This document shows, piece after piece, positions 50,573 through 59,339 of a DNA stretch of 64,000 bases. The number at the start of each line of letters is the position of its first letter. Positions within the stretch are counted from its first letter, which is position 1. The notes beneath the pieces were generated by a model that saw nothing but the letters and a program-made list of their open reading frames with translations, ran no database searches and was not told the origin of the DNA. Origin of the DNA: Bacteroidia bacterium (GTDB lineage: Bacteria; Bacteroidota; Bacteroidia; Bacteroidales; CAJPTX01); the NCBI GenBank assembly GCA_002749065.1, contig PDTX01000015.1, positions 16,974-80,973 on the forward strand, given 5' to 3'. A program made the position numbers and the translations under genes.

Positions 50573-52843
50573 ATGGAGGACTACATCAAATCGCTCAACC
50601 CGGCCCAGCGGGAGGCCGTGCTCACGCTGGAGGGGCCGATGCTCATCGTGGCGGGGGCCGGGTCGGGGAAGACGCGCGTGCTGACCTACCGCATCGCCCA
50701 CATGATAGAGCAGGGGGTGCGGCCGTGGAACATCCTGGCGCTGACCTTCACCAACAAGGCGGCCCGGGAGATGCAGACGCGCATCGCGGGGGTGGTCGGC
50801 CAGGAGGTCGCCCGCTCCATCTGGATGAACACCTTCCACTCGGTCTTCCTACGGATACTGCGCCGGGAGGCGGAGCACACCGACTTCACGTCCAGCTTCT
50901 CCATCTACGACACCTCAACGGCCCGGACCCTGCTCTCGCGCCTGATCAAGGAGGACGGCCTGGAGGGCAACGCCTACAAGCCGGCCGCCATCGCCGCCCG
51001 TATCAGCATGGCCAAGAACCAGCTCATATTCCCGCAGACCTACTGCACCGACGAGCGGATACAGCTGCAGGACAGGATGGCCAAACGGCCGGAGACGGGC
51101 CGGATATACGAGCGGTACATGGACGCGCTGCGGAAGGCCAACGCGATGGACTTCGACGACATCCTGGTGCGCACCTACATCCTCTTCGCCCATCACCCCG
51201 ACGTGCTGGAGAAGTACCGGGAGCAGTTCAAGCGCATCCTGGTGGACGAGTACCAGGACACGAATACGGTGCAGGACAAAATCCTCTACCAGCTGGCGGG
51301 GGCGCACCAGAACCTCTGCGTGGTGGGCGACGACGCGCAGTCCATCTACGCGTTCCGGGGGGCGAAGATCCAGAATATCCTGGGCTTCCCGACGCTCTAC
51401 CCGGGGGTCAAGACCATCAAGCTGGAGACGAACTACCGCTCCACGGCCAGCATCGTCGGGGCGGCCAACCAGCTAATCGCGCACAACCCGCACCAGATAC
51501 CCAAGAGCTGCGTGGCGGCCACCAGCGGGGGCGAGGGCATCCAGATCAAGAGCTGCTTCACCGACATCACCGAGGCCTACACCGTGGCGCAGGACATCCT
51601 CCGCACCGCCCTCGCGGAGCAGAGCGGCTACGACCAGTTCGCCATACTCTACCGGACGAACACCCAGTCGCGGCAGCTCGAAATCGCCCTGCGGGAGAAG
51701 AACATCCCCTACCAGATCTACGCGGGCAAGTCCTTCTACGAGCGGCGCGAGATAGTCGACACGCTCTCGTACTTCCGGCTGGTCATCAACCCGGACGACA
51801 ACGAGGCCCTGCTGCGGGTAATCAACGTCCCGGCCCGGGGCATCGGGGCCACGACGCTGGGCCACCTCGAGGCCGCGGCCAAGGCGCGGGGGTGCTCGCT
51901 GTGGCGGCTGCTGGAGACGGCGGAGCAGGAGGGGCTGCCCATCCGCAGCGGGACGCTCGGGGCCCTCTGCCGCTTCCGCGACGCGGTGGCCCCCTTCATC
52001 GGCCGGGCCCTGGGCGAGGAGGCCCTGACGGTGGCCCAGGAGCTGCTCGAGGCGGTGGACCTCAAGTCGGCCTACAGCAACGAAACGCAGGCCGAGAACC
52101 AGACCCGCCTGGACAACATCGACGAGCTGCTGTCCAACATCGACGAGGCGGCGGTCAGCACCGTGGAGCGGGGGGACGCGGAGATGATGACCCTGGCCAT
52201 GTTCATGGACGAGGTCTCGCTGCTGAGCGACACGGACGTGGATGAGGAGGCGGACAGGCGGCGGGTGACCCTGACGACGGTGCACTCGTCCAAGGGGCTG
52301 GAGTTCGACCACGTGTACATCGTCGGTCTGGAGGAGGGCATCTTCCCCTCGGAGCGGTCGTTGCGCGAGGCGAGCGGCTTGGAGGAGGAGCGGCGCCTTT
52401 GCTACGTGGCCGTCACGCGGGCGGCCAAGCGGCTGATGCTGACGCACGCCGCGCAGCGCCGGGCCTTCGGCAAGACGGTGCAGAACGCCCCCTCGCGCTT
52501 CCTGAGCGAGATCCGCCCCGGCTACCTCCAGCAGCTGGCCAGCGAGCAGCGCAGCACGGGGCTGGAGGGCACGAGTGGCGGGGGGGGCTACGCCCCCTCC
52601 ATCAGGCCCAGGGGCATCAACCGGCCGCAGCCCAAAGCGCCACCAGCCCACCAGATTGACCCCGCGGCCATCACGCCCATAGACCAGCTGCAGGCCGGCG
52701 ACAGGGTGCTGCACGCGCGCTTCGGCCGGGGGCACATCGAGCAGCTGCAGGGCGAGGGCCAGGACGTGAAGGCCATCGTGCAGTTCGATGTCAGCGGCAC
52801 GCGCACCCTCCTGCTGAAGTTCGCCAAGCTGCAGAAGCTCTAG
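50573..52843 (+). CDS. pcrA: UvrD/PcrA-family ATP-dependent DNA helicase
   Basis: LNPAQREAVLTLEGPMLIVAGAGSGKTRVLTYRIAHMIE...ILVDEYQDTNTVQDKIL...VGDDAQSIYAFRGAKIQNIL. Confidence 0.95.
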   Translation: MEDYIKSLNPAQREAVLTLEGPMLIVAGAGSGKTRVLTYRIAHMIEQGVRPWNILALTFTNKAAREMQTRIAGVVGQEVARSIWMNTFHSVFLRILRREAEHTDFTSSFSIYDTSTARTLLSRLIKEDGLEGNAYKPAAIAARISMAKNQLIFPQTYCTDERIQLQDRMAKRPETGRIYERYMDALRKANAMDFDDILVRTYILFAHHPDVLEKYREQFKRILVDEYQDTNTVQDKILYQLAGAHQNLCVVGDDAQSIYAFRGAKIQNILGFPTLYPGVKTIKLETNYRSTASIVGAANQLIAHNPHQIPKSCVAATSGGEGIQIKSCFTDITEAYTVAQDILRTALAEQSGYDQFAILYRTNTQSRQLEIALREKNIPYQIYAGKSFYERREIVDTLSYFRLVINPDDNEALLRVINVPARGIGATTLGHLEAAAKARGCSLWRLLETAEQEGLPIRSGTLGALCRFRDAVAPFIGRALGEEALTVAQELLEAVDLKSAYSNETQAENQTRLDNIDELLSNIDEAAVSTVERGDAEMMTLAMFMDEVSLLSDTDVDEEADRRRVTLTTVHSSKGLEFDHVYIVGLEEGIFPSERSLREASGLEEERRLCYVAVTRAAKRLMLTHAAQRRAFGKTVQNAPSRFLSEIRPGYLQQLASEQRSTGLEGTSGGGGYAPSIRPRGINRPQPKAPPAHQIDPAAITPIDQLQAGDRVLHARFGRGHIEQLQGEGQDVKAIVQFDVSGTRTLLLKFAKLQKL

Positions 52844-52885
52844 CCCACCCGACCCGCTGCGCATTCCTATGAACACTCCAAAAGC

Positions 52886-54655
52886 ATGCAGATGATCGGA
52901 AAGTCGCTAGCCGCCGCAGTCAATACGACCCTCGGGAGATACCTCTGGCTCTTCCTCTACACCGCCGGGGCACTGACGCTCACCATGCTGTGGGCGCAGC
53001 ACAGCATCAGGGGCTTCCCCCCCGACCTCGTGGCGCTCGACACGGCCTTCGGCCTCGGGCAGGGCTTCCTGAACATCCTGATACTGTCCAAAATCCGGCG
53101 TGGACCGCTGCGGCGCCTCGTGGCTGGAGGCATGGTCGTATTCACCACCGTCCTCTGCATCGTGATGTTCTACCTGGTGGTGAACTTCGGCCACTGGATC
53201 TCCTCCCGGGTCATGGCCGTGGTCCTGAATACGAACCAGCGCGAGGCGATGGAGCTGCTGACCAACCCGGACTTCTACCGCCCGATGCGCTGGCCCCTCC
53301 TCTCGCTGGCGGGCGTGGGCCTGCTCTCCGCGGCGGTCCACCGCCTCCTACACCCCCGGGTGGCGCTCGGGCGGTGGCTGGTGATGGCCCTCACCTCCCT
53401 CACCCTGGGGCTCTTCCTGACCATGAACACCATCGCGACGGCCTCCTACTTCCGCTTCAGGGACGGGCTATGGAAACCGAATATCCGCTACCTCATCCAC
53501 TCCGCGCCCGAGCAGCTCTTCTGGGGCTACATGGAGTACCGCTGGGAGCGGAGCCACTTCGAAAAGTACCTGGCCAGCATCAGCCAGCGCGAGGCGGAGG
53601 TGGAGGTGCAGCACGGGGAGATTAAGCCCTTCACGCTGGTAATCATCGTGGGCGAGTCGACCCGGCGCGAGTACATGCACTGCTACGGCTACCCGCTGGC
53701 CAACACGCCGCGGATAGACAGCCTCCTGACCACGGGGCGCATGGCACTCTACCCCAACGCCATCGCCCCAGCGTCGCACACCATCTCGAGCGTCCCGGAG
53801 AGCCTGAGCACCCACAACATCGACAGCGCCAACACGCAGTGGTTCCAGACCCCCACCCTCCCCCAGCTGCTGGCCCGGACCGGCTTCCGCATGGCTTGGG
53901 CATCGAACCAGCTGCACTTCGACTACCACTCCGCGCCCATCTCCGCCATCGCCAACGCGTGCGACTCGGTGTTCTACCTGATGTACGCCTCCCAGGACCG
54001 GAGCGCCGAGAAGCTCAACGACATGGACGGCGCCCTGCTCCCCTACCTCCTGCAGCGCGCCGACAGCACCGAGCTCTTCTGCCAGTTCGTGCACCTGATG
54101 GGCCAGCACTCGCGCTTCAACCACCGCTACCCGATTGGCTTCGAGCAATTCACCGCCGAGGACGTGCCGGACAAGCCGGAGCACCAGCGCGCCACCATCG
54201 CGGAGTACGCCAACGCCGTACTGTACGGCGACTACGTCCTGGGGGAAATCATCCGCCGCTACGAGGCAGACGATGCCCTGGTCATCTTCTTCTCGGACCA
54301 CGCGCAGGCCCTGTACGACGACTCGAACAACCCGGACGCGCTCACGCACTCGGATAGCATGCCGGGCCTCCGGATACCCTTCATCGCCTACGCGACACCC
54401 CGCTTCGCGCAGTCGCACCCCGCCATGTGGGCGCGCATCATGAACGCCCGGGAGCGCCTCTTCATCAACGACCTCTTCGCGCAGTCGCTCTGCCAGCTGC
54501 TGGGGATGCGGGGCGACTTCCTCCGCGAGCAGGAGAACATCTTCTCGCCGGCCTACGATTGGGCCACCCACCGGACGGTGCTCGGCATGCAGTACGACTA
54601 CCCCGATACGGTGGACGCGCCCCGGTCCTTCAAGCAGTGGCTGACGGAGCAATAG
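52886..54655 (+). CDS. Phosphoethanolamine transferase / sulfatase-family membrane protein
   Basis: N-terminal TMs, LVIIVGESTRREYMHCYGYPLANTPRID, LVIFFSDHAQALYDD. Confidence 0.85.
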   Translation: MQMIGKSLAAAVNTTLGRYLWLFLYTAGALTLTMLWAQHSIRGFPPDLVALDTAFGLGQGFLNILILSKIRRGPLRRLVAGGMVVFTTVLCIVMFYLVVNFGHWISSRVMAVVLNTNQREAMELLTNPDFYRPMRWPLLSLAGVGLLSAAVHRLLHPRVALGRWLVMALTSLTLGLFLTMNTIATASYFRFRDGLWKPNIRYLIHSAPEQLFWGYMEYRWERSHFEKYLASISQREAEVEVQHGEIKPFTLVIIVGESTRREYMHCYGYPLANTPRIDSLLTTGRMALYPNAIAPASHTISSVPESLSTHNIDSANTQWFQTPTLPQLLARTGFRMAWASNQLHFDYHSAPISAIANACDSVFYLMYASQDRSAEKLNDMDGALLPYLLQRADSTELFCQFVHLMGQHSRFNHRYPIGFEQFTAEDVPDKPEHQRATIAEYANAVLYGDYVLGEIIRRYEADDALVIFFSDHAQALYDDSNNPDALTHSDSMPGLRIPFIAYATPRFAQSHPAMWARIMNARERLFINDLFAQSLCQLLGMRGDFLREQENIFSPAYDWATHRTVLGMQYDYPDTVDAPRSFKQWLTEQ

Positions 54656-54774
54656 CGGGGGGAAAACCCGTTATTTAGAATTATTTCCTACATTCGCAAT
54701 GCCATTGCGACTAGGAAAAATGGCCAACGAACAGACCCACAATACAGAAACGAATGGGAAAAGCAGGAGAACAG

Positions 54775-55023
54775 ATGGAGATCACCATATTCGTAACCGA
54801 CCGCTGCGCGAGCTGCCTGGCGCAGATCGACGCAGTGGAGCGGGCCGTGGCGCAGCTGGGGATTAGCGCCAGCATCAAGACCTCGGAGGATGTCGTCGCC
54901 GCCATCAAGGCTGGCATAATCGGCTTCCCGGCCATCGTGGTGGACGGCGAGGTGCTCTCGGCCGCCCAGAAGCTCAATGCGCAGGAGGTCAAAGAGCTAC
55001 TGAGCCACCGGAAGGCATGCTAG
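54775..55023 (+). CDS. Small thioredoxin-like protein
   Basis: MEITIFVTDRCASCLAQIDAVERAVAQLGI...IIGFPAIVVDGEVLSA; CxxC motif; 7-nt overlap with the next gene. Alternative start 54754. Confidence 0.8.
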   Translation: MEITIFVTDRCASCLAQIDAVERAVAQLGISASIKTSEDVVAAIKAGIIGFPAIVVDGEVLSAAQKLNAQEVKELLSHRKAC

Positions 55024-55892
55024 ACCTACAGCATCTCCTGGGCCACATCCTGTCGTGGCAGCTCGCGAGCCCCGTCACGGCCGCGCTCCTGGGCCTGCTG
55101 GTCGCCATCGACTCCTGCACCCTCGCGACCTCGGTCACGGCCATAGGCTACATCGCCAAGGGCAAGCTCGACCGGCGCAACATCTTCGCCTACGGCCTGC
55201 TCTACACGGCCGGCCGAACCGTCACCTACCTGAGCCTGGCGCTCATCCTGGTCCCCATACTCCGGGCGCAGGCCACCATCTCCCCGGTGCAGCAGCTACT
55301 GGGGAGGTACGGCCCGCTGATTGTGGGCTCGCTCTTCATCCTCGCCGGGCTGGTCATGCTCTTCGGGCGCTTCGTGAAGGTGTCCATCCCCCGGCTCACG
55401 ACCAAGGCCGAGAAGCTGGCCCAGCGGAAGATGCTGGGCGTATTCCTCCTGGGCATGCTCTTCGCCATGGGCATCTGCCCGGCCATCGGCGCGATATTCT
55501 TCGGCCTGCTGCTGCCGCTCACGGCCACCTCGCCCTGGGGGCTCTGGCTGCCGCTCATCTTCGCCATCGCCACGGCCATACCGGTCATCGTCATCGCCTG
55601 GCTGGTGGCCTACAGCTTCGCGTCGGTCGGCCGGTTCTACCAGAACATGCTGCGGGTGCAGAAGTGGCTCAACCTCGTCATGGCGCTACTCTTCATCATC
55701 GCCGGTGCGCAGATGCTGCTGGAGCTGACGCATGACCATGGGCACGACCATCACCACCACCATCATGAGCACCATCATCATGAGGACGAGCATCATCATG
55801 AGCACCACCATCATGACGAGGACCACGACCATGAGCACCACCACTCCGAGGTGCACCGCACGCATCGGCCACGCTTCGTAGCGACCGCCTAG
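55017..55892 (+). CDS. DsbD/CcdA-like, ArsG-family-like permease with histidine-rich C-terminal tail
   Basis: DSCTLATSVTAIGYIAKGKLDRRNIFAYGLLYTAGRTVTYLSL...MGICPAIGAIFFGLLLPL; tail HDHGHDHHHHHHEHHHHEDEHHHEHHHH. Confidence 0.75.
   Translation: MLDLQHLLGHILSWQLASPVTAALLGLLVAIDSCTLATSVTAIGYIAKGKLDRRNIFAYGLLYTAGRTVTYLSLALILVPILRAQATISPVQQLLGRYGPLIVGSLFILAGLVMLFGRFVKVSIPRLTTKAEKLAQRKMLGVFLLGMLFAMGICPAIGAIFFGLLLPLTATSPWGLWLPLIFAIATAIPVIVIAWLVAYSFASVGRFYQNMLRVQKWLNLVMALLFIIAGAQMLLELTHDHGHDHHHHHHEHHHHEDEHHHEHHHHDEDHDHEHHHSEVHRTHRPRFVATA
55731..55865 (+). repeat. Low-complexity CAT/CAC-rich tract encoding the histidine-rich tail
   Basis: 27 His codons over about 45 codons. Confidence 0.85.
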
Positions 55893-55969
55893 AGAGGGGG
55901 CGAAGCCCGGTCGGCAGGCCTCGCCGAAAAATCCTAACTTCGCGGGCCAAAGCAAAGCGACCAACAATC

Positions 55970-57238
55970 ATGCCCGTTGAAATAGCAGCCCGGCCGACTG
56001 AGCACATCGAGGTGATGGCCCCGGCCGGCAACTTCCCCTCCCTGACCGCCGCCATACAGGGAGGCGCGCACTCCGTGTTCCTGGGCGTGGGCGAGCAGAA
56101 CATGCGCGCCTCGTCCAACATCAACTTCCGGGAGGAGGACCTAGCCCGCGTGGTCGACCAGTGCCACACGGCCGGGGTGCGGGTCTACCAGACCGTCAAC
56201 ACCATCCTGTACAACGAGGAGCTGCCCGCCATAGCTCAGCTCCTCGATGCCTCGCGCCGCGCCGGGATCGATGCCATCATCGCCTCGGACCAGGCCGCCA
56301 TCGTCCTGTCGCGGGAGGCTGGGCTCCCCGTGCACCTCTCCACCCAGCTAAGCATCAGCAACACGCTCTCCCTCAAGTTCTACGCCCAGTGGGCCGACGT
56401 GGCCGTGCTGGCCCGCGAGCTCAGCCTGGAGCAGGTGGGGCGCATCACCCGCGACATCGAGCAGCAGGGGATATGCGGGCCCAGCGGCCAGCCCATGCGC
56501 GTAGAGATGTTCGCCCACGGCGCGCTCTGCATGGCCACCTCCGGCAAGTGCTACCTCTCGCTCCACGAGGCCAACCGATCGGCCAACCGGGGGCAGTGCG
56601 TGCAGATCTGCCGCCGGTCCTACACCCTGACCGACAGGGAGACCGGCAACCAGATTGATGTCGAAAACCAGTACCTCATGTCCCCCAAGGACCTGTGCAC
56701 CATCCACTTCCTCAACAAGGTCATCGACAGCGGGGTCCGGGTGCTGAAGCTCGAGGGGCGCGCCCGCAGCCCGGAGTACGTCAAGATGGTGACGCGCTGC
56801 TACCGCGAGGCCCTCGATGCCATCGCCGACGGGAGCTACGGGCCGGAGCGCATCGCCGAGTGGCAACGAATGCTGGCCACCGTGTTCAACCGCGGGTTCT
56901 GGGACGGCTACTACCTCGGCCAGCACCTCGGGGAGTGGTCGTCGAAGTACGGCTCCTCGGCCACGGAGCGCAAGCAGATACTCGGCCTGGTGACCAACTA
57001 CTTCGCCCGGGTGGGCGTGGCCGAAATCCGCGTGGAGGCCCTACCCCTGAACGAGGGCGACGAGCTGTTCATCATCGGGGAGACCACCGGCGTGCTGGAG
57101 GTCGCCGCGCACGACATCCGCCTCGACGAGCAGACCGTGCCCACCGCCCCGCAGCGGTCCGTCGTCTCCATGCGCGTACCCGCCCGCGTCCGCCGGGGCG
57201 ACAAGGTCTTCCTGCGCATCCGTGGGCAGCAAGCCTAG
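55970..57238 (+). CDS. Peptidase U32 family protein
   Basis: EVMAPAGNFPSLTAAIQGGAHSVFLGVGEQNMRA...FAHGALCMATSGKCYLSLHEANRSANRGQCVQICRRSY...LKLEGRARSPEYV. Confidence 0.92.
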   Translation: MPVEIAARPTEHIEVMAPAGNFPSLTAAIQGGAHSVFLGVGEQNMRASSNINFREEDLARVVDQCHTAGVRVYQTVNTILYNEELPAIAQLLDASRRAGIDAIIASDQAAIVLSREAGLPVHLSTQLSISNTLSLKFYAQWADVAVLARELSLEQVGRITRDIEQQGICGPSGQPMRVEMFAHGALCMATSGKCYLSLHEANRSANRGQCVQICRRSYTLTDRETGNQIDVENQYLMSPKDLCTIHFLNKVIDSGVRVLKLEGRARSPEYVKMVTRCYREALDAIADGSYGPERIAEWQRMLATVFNRGFWDGYYLGQHLGEWSSKYGSSATERKQILGLVTNYFARVGVAEIRVEALPLNEGDELFIIGETTGVLEVAAHDIRLDEQTVPTAPQRSVVSMRVPARVRRGDKVFLRIRGQQA

Positions 57239-57241
57239 GCC

Positions 57242-58642
57242 ATGAGGACCCACAGCCCGCAGGGCCAAGGGGGCCTTTTCGCACGCCTCAGCCCCCACTA
57301 CCGCAGCACGCTCCGGCTGGGCTTCCCCATCGTCGTGGCCCAGACCGGGCACATCGCCCTCGGCTTCATCGACAGCGCCATGATTGGCCACTACGGCGTG
57401 GACGAGCTCGCGGCCTCCGCCTTCTGCATCAGCCTCTTCAACCTGCCCATCGTCCTGATGATAGGCTACTCCCTCGGCCTGGTGCCACTGATGGGGCAAC
57501 GCTTCGGCCGGGGCGAAAGCGTCGGGGCCGGCGCCATCTTCCGGACGGGGCTGTGGTCCAACCTCCGCTTCGCCCTGCTGCTCACCGCCGCCATGCTCGC
57601 CCTCTACTTCCGGCTCGACCACCTCGGCCAGCCACCCCGGCTCATCCCGCTCATACGCCCCTACTTCCTGCTGAACCTCATCGGCCTGCCCTTCGTCTGC
57701 CTGTTCTCCTGCCTCAAGCTGGTGACCGACACCGCCGGGCGGACCTCCACCGCCATGTGGATTATGCTCATGGGCAACGCCCTCAACGTCGTCGGCAACT
57801 ACCTCATGATATACGGGCACCTCGGCCTGCCCGAGTGGGGGCTATTCGGCGCCGGGATGGCCACCCTCATCTCCCGCGTATTCATGCCCCTGGCCCTGCT
57901 GCTTGTCCTGCTGCGGGCCAAATCGCTGGGGCGCGTACGCCTGGGCTTCTTCCGCCACCGGCTGCCAGGCGCGGAGGCCCGGCGAGAGGTCTTCACCAAG
58001 TCGAGCCGCATATCCCTGCAGCTCGGGCTGGAGCAGGGCATGTTCACCGCCTCCATCTTCCTGATGGGCTGGCTGGGCAACATCGCCCTGGCGGCGCACC
58101 AGGTCACCATCACCGCGCAGAGCATCGGCTTCATGACCTACTACGGCCTGGGCTCGGCGGCCAGCATCCGCGTCAGCCACTTCTGGGGGAAGGGGCAGTA
58201 CCGCAACGCCAAGCGCGCCGCCAACGCCGGTTTCCACACCGTGCTGGCCTCCTCGGCGGTCCTGGCCCTCATCATGATCACCTGCCGCCACCCCCTCGCC
58301 GCCCTGTTCACCGACTCGCCCGAGGTCATCGCCCTGGCCGAGACGCTCATCCTCTGCGCCATCGCCTACCAGCCACCCGACGCGCTCCAGATATCCTACG
58401 CCAACGCGCTCCGCGGCGCCGGGCAGACCAACTCCCTGGCCCTGGTCGCCCTCATCGGCTACTTCGCCGTGGGCATCCCCCTGAGCTACCTCCTGGCCTT
58501 CCCGCTGGGCCTTGGCCCGCTCGGGGTATGGGCCGCCTTCCCCGTGGGGCTCGGCCTGGCCGGCATCGGCTACTACATCCGCTTCAGCAGGCTGGTGGAC
58601 CAGCAGCTCGGCACGCCACGCCAGGCCCCACCCTCCGAGTAG
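57242..58642 (+). CDS. MATE family efflux transporter
   Basis: LGFPIVVAQTGHIALGFIDSAMIGHYGVDELAASAF...LEQGMFTASIFLMGWLGNIALAAHQVTI. Confidence 0.92.
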   Translation: MRTHSPQGQGGLFARLSPHYRSTLRLGFPIVVAQTGHIALGFIDSAMIGHYGVDELAASAFCISLFNLPIVLMIGYSLGLVPLMGQRFGRGESVGAGAIFRTGLWSNLRFALLLTAAMLALYFRLDHLGQPPRLIPLIRPYFLLNLIGLPFVCLFSCLKLVTDTAGRTSTAMWIMLMGNALNVVGNYLMIYGHLGLPEWGLFGAGMATLISRVFMPLALLLVLLRAKSLGRVRLGFFRHRLPGAEARREVFTKSSRISLQLGLEQGMFTASIFLMGWLGNIALAAHQVTITAQSIGFMTYYGLGSAASIRVSHFWGKGQYRNAKRAANAGFHTVLASSAVLALIMITCRHPLAALFTDSPEVIALAETLILCAIAYQPPDALQISYANALRGAGQTNSLALVALIGYFAVGIPLSYLLAFPLGLGPLGVWAAFPVGLGLAGIGYYIRFSRLVDQQLGTPRQAPPSE

Positions 58643-58673
58643 GGGGGGAGCCGAGACGAGGCGAACGATGCCC

Positions 58674-59309
58674 CTACTGGACTTTCTGCTTGCGCTTCGA
58701 CTTCGGCCTACGCTTCCGCTTGGGCTTCGGCCGCTCCTCCACCTGGTCGCCCAGTATCGCCTTGAGCGCATGGGTCGCCTCCTCCAGCTCCTGCTCCTTG
58801 GCCCGGCGTTCCTGCTCCTTCTGGCTGAGCTTCCGCTTGGGTCGCTTCCCCTTCTTCCCCTTCCCGGCCTGTGGTTCCTCCTCGTGGGGCGTGCCATCGG
58901 CGGCCTTCGAGAGGGCCTCCTGCCGAATTCTATCGCGGCGGTCGTCCTCCGGGGTGCGGAGCTTACGGGCCGCCGCCAGCTCGTCCTGCATGCTCTCTAT
59001 GAAGTCCTCCGTCTCCTCCTCGGTGTGGCGCTCGCCGTACACCGAGGCGACCAGGAACAGGATGGCCTCCACGTCCATGATGCGGCCCGCCCGGCGGACC
59101 TCCCGGATGTCCCCGTCCTTAATCCGCTTGTTCGTCCCCTCCAGCCCCTCCTTGATGTACTTCTCCGCCACGGCGTACACCCGCTTCTCGTAGGCCGTCT
59201 CCTTGGGGAAGGTGGGCGGCTTGTACTGGGCCCGGAGGCTCAGGCTGGGCGCCAGCGCCACTATCAGGCACAGGCATCGCGTAAAAAGTAGTTTTCTCCT
59301 CATTGCCAT
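58674..59309 (-). CDS. DUF4294-like protein with lysine/arginine-rich C-terminal tail
   Basis: Signal peptide ...SLRAQYKPPTFPKETAYEKRVYAVAEKYIKEGLEGTNKRIKDGDIRE; tail PKPKRKRRPKSKRKQKVQ. Confidence 0.55.
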   Translation of the reverse strand: MAMRRKLLFTRCLCLIVALAPSLSLRAQYKPPTFPKETAYEKRVYAVAEKYIKEGLEGTNKRIKDGDIREVRRAGRIMDVEAILFLVASVYGERHTEEETEDFIESMQDELAAARKLRTPEDDRRDRIRQEALSKAADGTPHEEEPQAGKGKKGKRPKRKLSQKEQERRAKEQELEEATHALKAILGDQVEERPKPKRKRRPKSKRKQKVQ

Positions 59310-59339
59310 TGCTATTACTTAGGTATTGATATTGCATTG

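Noticed and set aside
47819-50839. 1006-aa minus-strand ORF spanning rny, the DegT gene and the start of the helicase
   Set aside because: Runs antisense through three clearly coding genes and the intergenic gaps; composition-driven artefact.
55731-55865. CAT/CAC-rich tract as a CRISPR or microsatellite array
   Set aside because: In frame within the permease gene and encodes a His/Asp/Glu-rich tail; no direct repeat-spacer structure.
56695-59193. 832-aa plus-strand ORF across U32, MATE and DUF4294 genes
   Set aside because: Alternative frame of two well-supported genes and antisense to a third; Pro/Arg/His-rich.
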